NCBI RefSeq assembly: GCF_003428625.2
Contig: NZ_QVQT02000004.1
Location: 665,583-729,582, forward strand
Length of the DNA stretch: 64,000 bases
Origin: Paracidobacterium acidisoli
Lineage (GTDB): Bacteria; Acidobacteriota; Terriglobia; Terriglobales; Acidobacteriaceae
Direction of reading: 5' to 3'
Both the position numbers and the translations under genes were made by a program. Each line of letters begins with the position of its first letter. The first letter of the stretch is position 1. Positions 1 to 7,383 of this stretch are shown in pieces. Below the pieces are notes generated by a model, which saw only the letters and a program-made list of their open reading frames with translations, was not told where the DNA came from and made no database searches.

Positions 1-579
1 TGGCAGATTCTGGTGCAGCGTTGCCTTGATGGTGATTCCTTCGCCTGGACCGAGCTTGTCAAGGCCTACCATCGCCGCGTCTACGGACTCTGTTATCGCT
101 TTACCGGCTCCGCTCAGGACGCCGAAGACCTCACCCAGGATGTCTTCATCAAAGTCTATGGAAACCTGGCCAGCTTTGATCTGACCCGGGGCACCTTCCA
201 GACATGGATCACCACCATGACCCGCAATCTGCTGGTCGATCACTTCCGCCGCACCCGTCAGCAGCGTGTGACCGATTCAATGGATGCAGGCTGGGAGGAG
301 GCTGACGAGCAGCCTCTGGCGCACCGGCTCTCCGACTCCGGTCCGACGCAGCATGATCGCGCCGTTCGCCGGGAAATTGAGAAAATGGTGCAGGAAGCAC
401 TGACAAAAATCTCGCCGGAGCTGCGCGAAGCTGTTATTCTGCGCGATTTGCAGGACATGGACTACAAAGAGATCGCACAGGTCCTCCATATTCCGGAGGG
501 AACTGTGAAGTCGCGCATCAGCCGCGGCCGGGCGGAACTCGCGCGGCTGCTGGAACGTAATAAAGGGCAGGTGGTTTAG
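1..579 (+). CDS. ECF-type RNA polymerase sigma factor (5' end cut by window)
   Basis: The reading frame is open to base 1 and reads WQILVQRCLDGDSFAW before the first internal GTG at 13, so the true start probably lies upstream of the window. Region 2 is clear (YHRRVYGLCYRFTGSAQDAE, then LTQDVFIKVY and the FQTWITTMTRNLLVDHFRR helix). Region 4 is clear near the end (YKEIAQVLHIPEGTVKSRIS). The protein has only regions 2 and 4, as expected of extracytoplasmic-function sigma factors that direct RNA polymerase to stress or envelope promoters. The next gene begins 2 bases after the stop and encodes a zinc-finger membrane protein, the usual anti-sigma arrangement. The genes behind it suggest an envelope regulon; that part is inference. 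Confidence 0.93.
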   Translation, partial: WQILVQRCLDGDSFAWTELVKAYHRRVYGLCYRFTGSAQDAEDLTQDVFIKVYGNLASFDLTRGTFQTWITTMTRNLLVDHFRRTRQQRVTDSMDAGWEEADEQPLAHRLSDSGPTQHDRAVRREIEKMVQEALTKISPELREAVILRDLQDMDYKEIAQVLHIPEGTVKSRISRGRAELARLLERNKGQVV

Positions 580-581
580 TC

Positions 582-1538
582 GTGAAAGAGCAGAAACAAC
601 CCGAATTCCGGGGCGGATCGAAGACGCCGCGCACCCTTCGCTGCGAAGAGTGGGAAGCGCTTCTCGTCGATGCTCTGGATGGGCTGCTGCCTGCGCAGGA
701 TTCGGCCGCTTTTGAGGCTCACAGCGCGGACTGCAGGGCCTGCGCCGAGCTGCTCTCGCGCACACAGCAGGGCCGCGAATGGCTCTCCTGGCTGCATGCG
801 ACGCCTGAAGTTCCCGCAGATCTCGTAACGAAAATTCTGGATAAAACAACCGGAGCGGATGGCGTCCCGCTGCTTGTAGCTGCCCCGCAGCCCGCTGCTT
901 CCCACGCCGTGGCCATTCCTCTGCGCAGAAGCTTTTATGAAACGCGTCTGCTGATGACCGTAGCCATGGCCTTCTTTTCGATCGCGCTGACTCTGAATCT
1001 CTCCGGAGTCAAGCTGTCGAATATCCGCCTCGCCGATCTGAAGCCTTCCGTGATCCAGGGTACGGTGAGCCGCCAGTTCTACGGCGCGAAGGAAGCGGTC
1101 GTGCGTTACTACGACAATCTCCGCTTCGTCTATCAGGTGGAATCGAAGGTGCGGGAGCTGCGGCATGATGCGCAGGAGCAGCCGGCAGCCAGCCCGCAGC
1201 CGAAGAGCGATAACGAAAATACCGGCAAGCCCGGCCACTCGCAGAACCGCAACAATGGCAAAATGCCGGAAACCCGGCAGGCGGCCCCGGTTTTGCCCGA
1301 TCGCGGAGGTCTGCAGCTGGCCTGCCTTCACTCCGCCACCCAGTCCTCGCGCTGTATCCGGACAAATGACCGGACGGCAGCCGTTCACTCTCTCACTATG
1401 GGCGAGCGCAGCGAAGTAATAAGTGTAAAAACCAGAAGGAAAACCGGGCCTTTGGTGGTAATTCGATACGACCGGGCGGGTGCTCGCTCTGGCAGAAAGC
1501 ATTCCTCTGCCGGGGCCCCTGAAAGGAGCCTGGCATGA
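582..1538 (+). CDS. Zinc-finger (zf-HC2-like) transmembrane anti-sigma factor
   Basis: The GTG start at 582 follows the sigma stop by 2 bases. Residues about 18-55 hold a Cys, then HSADCRAC (HxxxCxxC), the zinc-binding anti-sigma signature. One hydrophobic segment near residues 126-146 (LLMTVAMAFFSIALTLNL) would anchor it in the inner membrane. Known family role: it binds and holds the cognate ECF sigma factor until a signal releases it. The last 110 or so residues (from about base 1200) are Asn/Gln/Arg-rich, low in recognisable structure, and unlike the first 200; a frameshift or late stop loss is possible because another frame ends in LALYPDK at 1369. The stop overlaps the next start by ATGA. 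Confidence 0.85.
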   Translation: MKEQKQPEFRGGSKTPRTLRCEEWEALLVDALDGLLPAQDSAAFEAHSADCRACAELLSRTQQGREWLSWLHATPEVPADLVTKILDKTTGADGVPLLVAAPQPAASHAVAIPLRRSFYETRLLMTVAMAFFSIALTLNLSGVKLSNIRLADLKPSVIQGTVSRQFYGAKEAVVRYYDNLRFVYQVESKVRELRHDAQEQPAASPQPKSDNENTGKPGHSQNRNNGKMPETRQAAPVLPDRGGLQLACLHSATQSSRCIRTNDRTAAVHSLTMGERSEVISVKTRRKTGPLVVIRYDRAGARSGRKHSSAGAPERSLA

Positions 1539-2485
1539 ACTGCGCAAACCATCCTGATATCCCCGTCGCCGCCTACTGCCAGAACTGCGGCAAGCCCTTG
1601 TGCTCCGCGTGTGTGCGGTCTGTCGCCGATGTGGTCTTGTGCGAGCAGTGCCTCGCCGCCCGGCTCGGTGTCGGTCCTGCCGGAGCCTCAGCCGGATACC
1701 CCGGAGGCATCATGCCTCCGGCCGGTGCCAATCCGGCTCTCGCGACGCTTCTCGGGTTTATTCCCGGAGTCGGCGCGATGTACAACGGCCAGTATGTCAA
1801 GGCCATCGTCCACGTGCTGGTCTTCGTGGTGCTGGTCGCCATCAGCGGCTCTCACGGCATCTTCGGAATCTTTGTCGCCGCATGGGTTCTGTATCAGGTC
1901 TTCGACGCCAATCAGACCGCAAAGGCCCGCCGTGACGGACGGCCTCTGCCCGACCCCTTCGGTCTGAACGAGCTCAGCTTCCGGATGGGGGTGCACATGG
2001 CGCCTTCGGCTCCTGGTTATCAGGCGCCTCCTGCTCCCGCGCAGCCCTGGCAGACGCCCTCCGCGCCGCCTTCCGCGGGGTTTGTCAGCGGAACGCCCGG
2101 TCCGGCTCCTGGAGCACCGCCTTCGTCCTGGATTCCTGTCTCCGGGGCCCCATTTACAAATCCTCAGCAGCAGCCCTGGACTCCGCCGTATCCCGGTGCT
2201 CCCGGCCCAGGTCCTTCAGGTGCTGCCTATGGGCCTCCGGAGATGGAGCTCGAAGCGGCACGGCGCGAGCCCATCGGAGCCATTGTCCTGATCGGCCTGG
2301 GCATGCTCTTTCTCTTCAATACCCTCGGCATCTTCAGCTTTGAATGGATCGATCACGGCTGGCCGCTGCTGATCATCGGTATCGGCATCTGGCTGCTCAT
2401 CCGCAGAATGCGCCATACGCCGGCTCCGGCGCCAGTGCCTCCTCCGCCGCCGAGTAACGATCATCCTTCAGGAGGTGTGCAGTGA
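1535..2485 (+). CDS. B-box-type zinc finger and DUF5668-like membrane protein
   Basis: 316 residues. The N-terminus (MNCANHPDIPVAAYCQNCGK, then LCSAC and LCEQC) is a Cys/His zinc-binding B-box-like finger. Residues about 65-125 form two hydrophobic segments around FIPGVGAMYNGQY, similar to TM2-type membrane modules. A Pro/Gly/Ala-rich linker follows (about 150-240). Two more TM segments at 245-290 (IGAIVLIGLGMLFLFNTLGI, then WPLLIIGIGIWLLIRRM) resemble the DUF5668/LiaI-LiaF transmembrane region. AAGGAG at 1522-1527 precedes the ATG, which overlaps the anti-sigma stop, so translation is probably coupled. The role is unknown; membership in an envelope-stress operon is inferred from the neighbours. 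Confidence 0.8.
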   Translation: MNCANHPDIPVAAYCQNCGKPLCSACVRSVADVVLCEQCLAARLGVGPAGASAGYPGGIMPPAGANPALATLLGFIPGVGAMYNGQYVKAIVHVLVFVVLVAISGSHGIFGIFVAAWVLYQVFDANQTAKARRDGRPLPDPFGLNELSFRMGVHMAPSAPGYQAPPAPAQPWQTPSAPPSAGFVSGTPGPAPGAPPSSWIPVSGAPFTNPQQQPWTPPYPGAPGPGPSGAAYGPPEMELEAARREPIGAIVLIGLGMLFLFNTLGIFSFEWIDHGWPLLIIGIGIWLLIRRMRHTPAPAPVPPPPPSNDHPSGGVQ

Positions 2486-2823
2486 ACCAGTACTACTTCC
2501 TGCATCGCATCAAGTGGCCGGCCATGCTGGTGGTTGTTGGCATTACTGCGCTGCTCGACGAATATCACGTCATTTCCTACTCTCACAGCTGGCCGCTCTA
2601 TCTGATCGTGCTGGGCGTCCTCAGTCTGGCCGAGCGTGCTGCTCTCGCGCAGATGCCACCGCCGCAATATCCGTACCAGCAGCCGTGGCCTCCGTCTTCC
2701 GGCCCGTACCCTCCTGGCGGCTACAGTGCCGCAGCGCCCGCTCCTGGCCCATCCGGTCAGCCATCTTCCTGGACATCCACGTCGACTGCCATCGTGCGCT
2801 CGCAGGATGAGGAGAGCAAATAG
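2482..2823 (+). CDS. Small DUF5668-like membrane protein
   Basis: 113 residues, GTG start at 2482 overlapping the previous stop (GTGA), with AGGAGG ending about 6 bases upstream. The N-terminal half has two hydrophobic stretches (WPAMLVVVGITALLDEY and WPLYLIVLGVLSLAERA), the same paired-segment pattern as in the flanking proteins. The C-terminal half is Pro/Tyr/Ser-rich and probably disordered. It looks like a stripped-down copy of the C-terminal domain of the preceding protein. No catalytic motif is visible. Function unknown; it probably works with its neighbours in the membrane. Confidence 0.72.
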   Translation: MNQYYFLHRIKWPAMLVVVGITALLDEYHVISYSHSWPLYLIVLGVLSLAERAALAQMPPPQYPYQQPWPPSSGPYPPGGYSAAAPAPGPSGQPSSWTSTSTAIVRSQDEESK

Positions 2824-2825
2824 CC

Positions 2826-4385
2826 ATGGCCGCCTCGCCTCCTCCCTTTTCGCCCCGCGACGCCAAACAGCAGGCGCGGAATGATGAGCGTGCCCGCCGT
2901 GCCCAGTGGAAGGCGCAGAAGCAGTACTGGCGCTACTGGCGCGGATACCGCCGCCCTTCGCTGATCGGACCGTGCATTCTGCTCGCCATCGGCATCATCG
3001 CGCTGCTGCTCGAAACCGGCCATGTGCACGCCGCGGTTTTCTGGGGCTGGTATGCGCGCTGGTGGCCTCTGCTTCTTATCGGGATCGGCCTGCTCGCGCT
3101 GGTCGAGCATTTTCTCGACCGCAACAACCCTTACGCAGGCCGCCGTTCCTTCGGTGGCATCGTCTGGCTGGTGATCCTGCTGATCTTCCTGGGATGGGCA
3201 TCACACAACGGTCATCTGATCCGTCCCTGGGCATGGCAGTTTGACAATGGCAGCGATGCCTTCTCCTGGATGGGAGAAGAGCACGACAACGACGTTCAGA
3301 TGGAGCAGGTGCTCACCGCGCAGCAATCCGCGCTTACCATTCAGAATCCGCGTGGCGACGTAACCATCACGGCATCTGCCGACAACAAACTTCACCTGCG
3401 CGCGCATCAGATGGTGCACAGCTCCTCCGACAAGGACGCGCAGAAGATGTTTGGTGAAGTGCAGCCAAAGATTGAAACCTCCTCGCAGGGCGCGGTCGTA
3501 ACCATTCCCTCCCAGGACGGCGCCCGCGTGGACCTGACCCTTGAGGTGCCTGCGCAGTCCAGCACCACGGTCACCGCCAGTGACGGCGATGTAACCATGG
3601 AAGGCCTTCAGGGCAGTGTGGATGTCACGGACAATCGCGGAGACATTAAATTCGACGCCATCGGCGGCGATGTGCGCGGGCATATGAGCCACGGCGACTT
3701 CTCCGCCCACGATATCGGTGGTCAGGCCTTTGTCGATGGCCACGGAGAAGACATCACACTCTCCCGCATCAAGGGCCAGACCGCCATCAACGGCGATTTC
3801 TTCGGCGATGTGCACCTCGAGCAGATCGGCTCCTCCGTGCACTTCCGCTCCAGCCAGACCGACCTTGAAATCCCCCATCTCGCCGGCGTCATGACCCTCG
3901 ACCGCAGCGACCTCAGCATCAGCCAGGCCTCCGGCCCCGTGCGGGTCGTGGCCCGCTCCAAGGACATCGACATGACACGTCTGAGCGGCGATCTTCACCT
4001 CGAAGACAGCAACGGCGATATCAACATCACCGCTGCCGCGCCTATGGGCAACATTCAGGTGCAGAACCGCACCGGGGCCGTTACTCTCACCGTTCCGGAC
4101 AACGCCAGCTTCCACATCACCGGCAGCACCAGCTCCGATCAGGATCTGCAGACGGACTTCCCGCTGAAGATCGAAACCTCCGAAGGACATCGCACCGTTG
4201 AGGGGCAGGTGGGCCAGGGTGGCCCCACTGTAGAGATCACTACCGATCACGGCAGCCTGGAGATCAGAAAGGGCACGCTGGATATGTCTTCGCCCACACC
4301 TCCCGAGCCGCCGCAGCCTCCTGGACCTCCCCGGCATCTCAGGGAGCCGAAGGGGACGATGCCTCCGCAGCCGGCCGAGCAGTAG
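2826..4385 (+). CDS. DUF4097-family beta-helix-like protein with DUF5668-like membrane anchor
   Basis: 519 residues. The N-terminus is Arg-rich and cytoplasmic-looking, followed by three hydrophobic segments (IGPCILLAIGIIALLLET, WWPLLLIGIGLLALVEHFL, GIVWLVILLIFLGWAS). Residues about 150-480 are a long run of short strands with repeated patterns such as GDVTI, GDIKF, GDFSA, EDITLS, GDLHL, GDINI, typical of DUF4097 beta-solenoid domains. The C-terminus is Pro-rich. The start is 2 bases after the previous stop. Related DUF4097/LiaG-like proteins sit in envelope-stress operons; the same role here is inference. The last 47 bases overlap the 3' end of cmk on the other strand. Confidence 0.82.
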   Translation: MAASPPPFSPRDAKQQARNDERARRAQWKAQKQYWRYWRGYRRPSLIGPCILLAIGIIALLLETGHVHAAVFWGWYARWWPLLLIGIGLLALVEHFLDRNNPYAGRRSFGGIVWLVILLIFLGWASHNGHLIRPWAWQFDNGSDAFSWMGEEHDNDVQMEQVLTAQQSALTIQNPRGDVTITASADNKLHLRAHQMVHSSSDKDAQKMFGEVQPKIETSSQGAVVTIPSQDGARVDLTLEVPAQSSTTVTASDGDVTMEGLQGSVDVTDNRGDIKFDAIGGDVRGHMSHGDFSAHDIGGQAFVDGHGEDITLSRIKGQTAINGDFFGDVHLEQIGSSVHFRSSQTDLEIPHLAGVMTLDRSDLSISQASGPVRVVARSKDIDMTRLSGDLHLEDSNGDINITAAAPMGNIQVQNRTGAVTLTVPDNASFHITGSTSSDQDLQTDFPLKIETSEGHRTVEGQVGQGGPTVEITTDHGSLEIRKGTLDMSSPTPPEPPQPPGPPRHLREPKGTMPPQPAEQ

Positions 4386-5055
4386 ACAGCCGCGCCTTCA
4401 CAATCGACTCAATCCGGCGCAGAACCTCTTCGAGTGATAAATCGGTCGAATCGATCGTGACCGCGTCCGGCGCCGGCCGCAGCGGCGACTGGGCGCGGTT
4501 GCGATCCCTCTCATCCCGCTCCCGCAGCTCCTGGCTGATGGTCCCGCGATTCTCCGCTGCCGCCGGAGTCTGCTCATAGCGGCGCTGGCTGCGCGCCTCC
4601 GGCGAGGCATCGAGAAAGAACTTCAGATCCGCATCCGGAAAGACCACCGTCCCGATATCGCGGCCTTCCATGACGATGCCGCCCTTTTGCCCCAGCGCCC
4701 GCTGCAGATCGACCATCCAGGCGCGAATCGTGGGATGCACGCTCACCCGTGACGCGCCCTGCGTCACATCGCTGTCGCGGATGCGCTGAGTCACGTCGAT
4801 CCCGTCCAGCAGCACCCGATTTCCCGTCAGTGTCGGCACGAGGGTGATCTTCGTTTGCCCGGCCAGCCTTTCAAGCGATACCGGATCGTCAAAATCGAAA
4901 TCGCCTTCAATGGCTCTGAGCGCGAAGGCGCGGTACATCGCGCCTGTCTCCAGATTCAGCAGACCGAAATGCCGGGCCAGGTGCCGTGCGACAGTGCTCT
5001 TGCCTGCCCCCGCCGGGCCGTCAATAGCGATAATGATGCCCCGGCCATCCGTCAT
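4339..5055 (-). CDS. cmk: Cytidylate kinase
   Basis: 238 residues. The N-terminus IIIAIDGPAGAGKSTVARHL holds the Walker A P-loop (GPAGAGKST). Other family hallmarks are LETGAMYRAFALRA, VMEGRDIGTVVFPDADLKFF and the lid region ASPEARSQRRYEQ. It phosphorylates CMP and dCMP with ATP in pyrimidine nucleotide supply. Length is normal for bacterial CMP kinases apart from a short Ala/Pro/Ser tail. Its ATG overlaps the stop of the upstream gene by 4 bases, so the two are probably translated together. Its 3' end runs 47 bases into the convergent DUF4097 gene. Confidence 0.95.
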   Translation of the reverse strand: MTDGRGIIIAIDGPAGAGKSTVARHLARHFGLLNLETGAMYRAFALRAIEGDFDFDDPVSLERLAGQTKITLVPTLTGNRVLLDGIDVTQRIRDSDVTQGASRVSVHPTIRAWMVDLQRALGQKGGIVMEGRDIGTVVFPDADLKFFLDASPEARSQRRYEQTPAAAENRGTISQELRERDERDRNRAQSPLRPAPDAVTIDSTDLSLEEVLRRIESIVKARLSTARPAAEASSPSAP

Positions 5056-7250
5056 TCGCCCGGCTCCTCACGGCGCGGCTTGCGCGGTCCGGATTTACGT
5101 GGACCCGACTTCGGAAACGGCTTGCTGCCTCCCGGAGAGAACTTCTTTTTGCCGAAGCCGCCCGGCTTGCCTGGTTTGCCGCCAGGCCGGGAGCCGGTTC
5201 TGGAGGAAGCGCCGCCAGTGCCGGATTTGGAAAAGCGCGGCTTTCCCGTGCTGTCTCCAAACGGTTTGCGTTTGCCGCCGAATCCTCCGCGAGCTCCGCC
5301 GAAGGATTTCCGCTCACCGCCTTCGCCCTTCGGGCGCTCTTCTCCGCCCCCAAATGAGCGCCGCGAGGGAGGACGGCTGCCGCCTTCGTGCGATTTTGCG
5401 TCTCCGTCGTCGCGGCGCGGAGGAAACGGCCTCGCACCGGGCCGGCCTGCAAACTTTCCCGTCGGAGGGCCTGAGCGTCCCGGACGCGGGCCGAAGGACT
5501 TTCTCTGCTCGAACGGCCTGCCTGCACCCTCCTGATCCGGGCGAGGTGCGCGAGGAGGACGCGGCCCATCGAAGCGCTTTCCTGCGGCCGGGCGTTTGAA
5601 CCCTCCACCGAAGCCCTCGCTGCGCGGCCTGTCTTCGCCTGTCCCGCCACCAAATCCACGGTCTCGCTTGCCGCCGGCTGCGAAGCCGGGCTTCGCTCCG
5701 AATTTTGCTCCCGGCCTTGCTCCGGGTCTCCCGCCCGGTTTTGCCCCAAACTTCGGTGCGGATCTACCCGCCGGTCTTCCGCCTGGCCGTTCTGTGCGTT
5801 TCCCTGTTGGAGCGCCGAAGGGTTTCCTCTCGCCAAAAGGTCTGCGTTCCTGCTCCTCGCCACCTTCGCGCGGAGGACGCGGTCTGCCGCCGTCTGGTCT
5901 CCCACCCGATGCGGAGCCAAACTTCGATCCGAACTTTGCCCCAGGCCCTGATCCTGGTCTGCCGCCAGCCTTTGCCCCAAGCTTCGGCCCGAATTTTCCA
6001 GCCGGTCGGCCTCCCGGTTTACCGCCCCGGTTGCCGAAGAACTTCTTTTCCCCGAGGGGTCTGCGCTCCTGCTCCTCGCCGCCCTCGCCGGAAGGACGCG
6101 GTCTGTCAAATGGCTTGCGGAAGGGCGTACGTTCCCGCTCCTGTCCCTCTTCCCGTGAGCGAGGGGGATAAGGCCGTTTCCCAAAGGCCGGCCGTTCGAA
6201 TCCGCCTGCCCGGCCCTCGCGCTTTGGCCCTCCCGGGCGGCTCTCCCGGCTGCCTGCGGCAAAGCGCTTCGGTCGGAACCCCGAGCCTTCATCCTGTTTC
6301 TCTTTACGAACCGGCCTCGGCGGACGCCGATCGAAGGAGGTGCGCTGCAACCGGGGGGCCTCCGGTGCCGTTCCGGAATCGGAAGCGGCAGGCGCTTCCG
6401 ATTCCTGGGCTTCCGGTTCGGCAAACTCCGGCAGCGCTCCCGCAATATGCAGCAGCGTCTGCGTGCCCAGGCTCACCGCGCCGATCTGCCGCGTCGCCGT
6501 CAGTCCGTGAACCACCTCGCGAATCCGCGAGCGCGCCGTCAGCGGTGACAGGAAGATCTCAGTCTCCTCTCCGGTCGCGGCAATGGCCGCCTGCAGATAA
6601 AGCGAGATCAGAGCCGAGAGCGCCGTAATCTGCGATGTATTGGCTCCGGCCGCAAGCTGCTTCGGATACTCCGCCTTCAGCAGGTTCCACGCCGTCGCAC
6701 GGCCTGCTTCATAGCGCGGAATCACCCGCAGCCCGCCCCACAGCTCCACCAGCGCTCGCAGCACAGCCGCTTCCGTCACTTCGCGGCCCAGCGCCGTGCG
6801 AATCTCACCGGCCTCCATCGCCCCGTTCTGCTCCAGCTGCTTCCATATCTCCACCAGCAGCGGAGCCGTGCGTCCCGCCGGAGCCGACTTCCAGTCGCGC
6901 TCGCCACGAATGGCGGCCACCCACGTCAAAGCCTCCTGAGTCACCAGAAAATCCGGCTGTTCCGAAAGCATTCCCAGCAGGTTCAGCGGCACAAGATGGC
7001 CCTCCGCCGTCAACCGGACCATCAGCTCCGTTGCCGTCTCAATCGCTGGCCGCGGCGGCGTGGCCGCTGTCTGCCCCAGGCACGCCTCAACAAAAGAAGG
7101 AGCCGGGGAGGGCAGCTGCACGCGGCGCGGAAGAAAAAGGCAAAGCCCCTGCAGGTCCAGCCATGTCTTTGCATCGTCGAGGGTAAGAAGCGGACTGGCG
7201 TTCTGGTGCCACTGCGCAGCGCGCGCCGTATTGAGCTGATCTTCTGTCAA
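5052..7250 (-). CDS. Large protein: helical N-domain (possibly winged-helix) plus Arg/Gly/Pro-rich tail
   Basis: 732 residues, TTG start with AGAAGG 5-6 bases upstream. Residues about 1-290 look folded and helical, with wHTH-like stretches (AGEIRTALGREVTEAAVLRA and neighbouring Trp/Arg-rich strands); a distant likeness to AlkZ/YcaQ-type winged-helix DNA-binding proteins is possible but unproven. From about residue 300 to the end the protein is almost wholly Gly, Arg, Pro, Lys and Phe, with recurring GGRPG, PGAKFG and EEQERRPFGE motifs, reminiscent of RGG-type nucleic-acid-binding disordered tails. A block of about 73 residues is duplicated. It lies between mutL and cmk on the same strand. Function not known; nucleic-acid binding is inference from composition. 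Confidence 0.75.
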   Translation of the reverse strand: MTEDQLNTARAAQWHQNASPLLTLDDAKTWLDLQGLCLFLPRRVQLPSPAPSFVEACLGQTAATPPRPAIETATELMVRLTAEGHLVPLNLLGMLSEQPDFLVTQEALTWVAAIRGERDWKSAPAGRTAPLLVEIWKQLEQNGAMEAGEIRTALGREVTEAAVLRALVELWGGLRVIPRYEAGRATAWNLLKAEYPKQLAAGANTSQITALSALISLYLQAAIAATGEETEIFLSPLTARSRIREVVHGLTATRQIGAVSLGTQTLLHIAGALPEFAEPEAQESEAPAASDSGTAPEAPRLQRTSFDRRPPRPVRKEKQDEGSGFRPKRFAAGSRESRPGGPKREGRAGGFERPAFGKRPYPPRSREEGQERERTPFRKPFDRPRPSGEGGEEQERRPLGEKKFFGNRGGKPGGRPAGKFGPKLGAKAGGRPGSGPGAKFGSKFGSASGGRPDGGRPRPPREGGEEQERRPFGERKPFGAPTGKRTERPGGRPAGRSAPKFGAKPGGRPGARPGAKFGAKPGFAAGGKRDRGFGGGTGEDRPRSEGFGGGFKRPAAGKRFDGPRPPRAPRPDQEGAGRPFEQRKSFGPRPGRSGPPTGKFAGRPGARPFPPRRDDGDAKSHEGGSRPPSRRSFGGGEERPKGEGGERKSFGGARGGFGGKRKPFGDSTGKPRFSKSGTGGASSRTGSRPGGKPGKPGGFGKKKFSPGGSKPFPKSGPRKSGPRKPRREEPGE
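5655..6110 (-). repeat. Internal duplication in the Arg/Gly-rich tail (two units of about 220-229 bp)
   Basis: Two adjacent blocks encode near-parallel protein stretches: each begins with a GRPRP / GGEEQERRP motif, followed by a Lys/Phe/Gly segment, then GGRPAG, and ends in PGAKFG. Matching DNA landmarks are about 220-230 bases apart (for example ctcctgctcctcgcc near 6066 and near 5846). The duplication explains part of the tail's length and may make it variable between strains. Confidence 0.65.
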
Positions 7251-7275
7251 GAAACCTTCTTTAAGGCCCGCCGGG

Positions 7276-7373
7276 CCAGTTGTCCGTTGTCAGTCCTCAA
7301 TTGCCAGCCTCGCCGAATAACTCGGGTAGCCGCAATGAAAACTAACAACCGGCAACGGGGGACTGGCAACTGG
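7276..7373. repeat. Inverted pair of heptanucleotide repeat arrays
   Basis: Between mutL and the Arg/Gly-rich gene there are four 7-base units at 7276-7303 (plus strand: ccagttg, tccgttg, tcagtcc, tcaattg) and four at 7346-7373 (caaccgg, caacggg, ggactgg, caactgg). Read on opposite strands, both arrays follow the consensus CAACTGR or GGACTGR. The outermost units, ccagttg and caactgg, are exact complements. The centre is about 42 bases. This resembles dispersed short heptad repeats seen in intergenic regions of some bacteria; function unknown. Confidence 0.6.
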
Positions 7374-7383
7374 AAACTAAAAC

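Noticed and set aside
3201..4337. 378-codon minus-strand frame opposite the DUF4097 gene
   Set aside because: Shadow of the repeated beta-strand codons; no start signal or domain.
6190..6215. tRNA T-loop-like sequence (gttcgaatcc)
   Set aside because: It lies inside a coding repeat and no acceptor, D or anticodon stem can be formed around it.
5021..6445. 474-codon second frame on the minus strand inside the Arg/Gly-rich gene
   Set aside because: Low-complexity Arg/Ser/Ala frame produced by the repetitive GC-rich DNA; the 732-codon frame continues through the folded N-domain.
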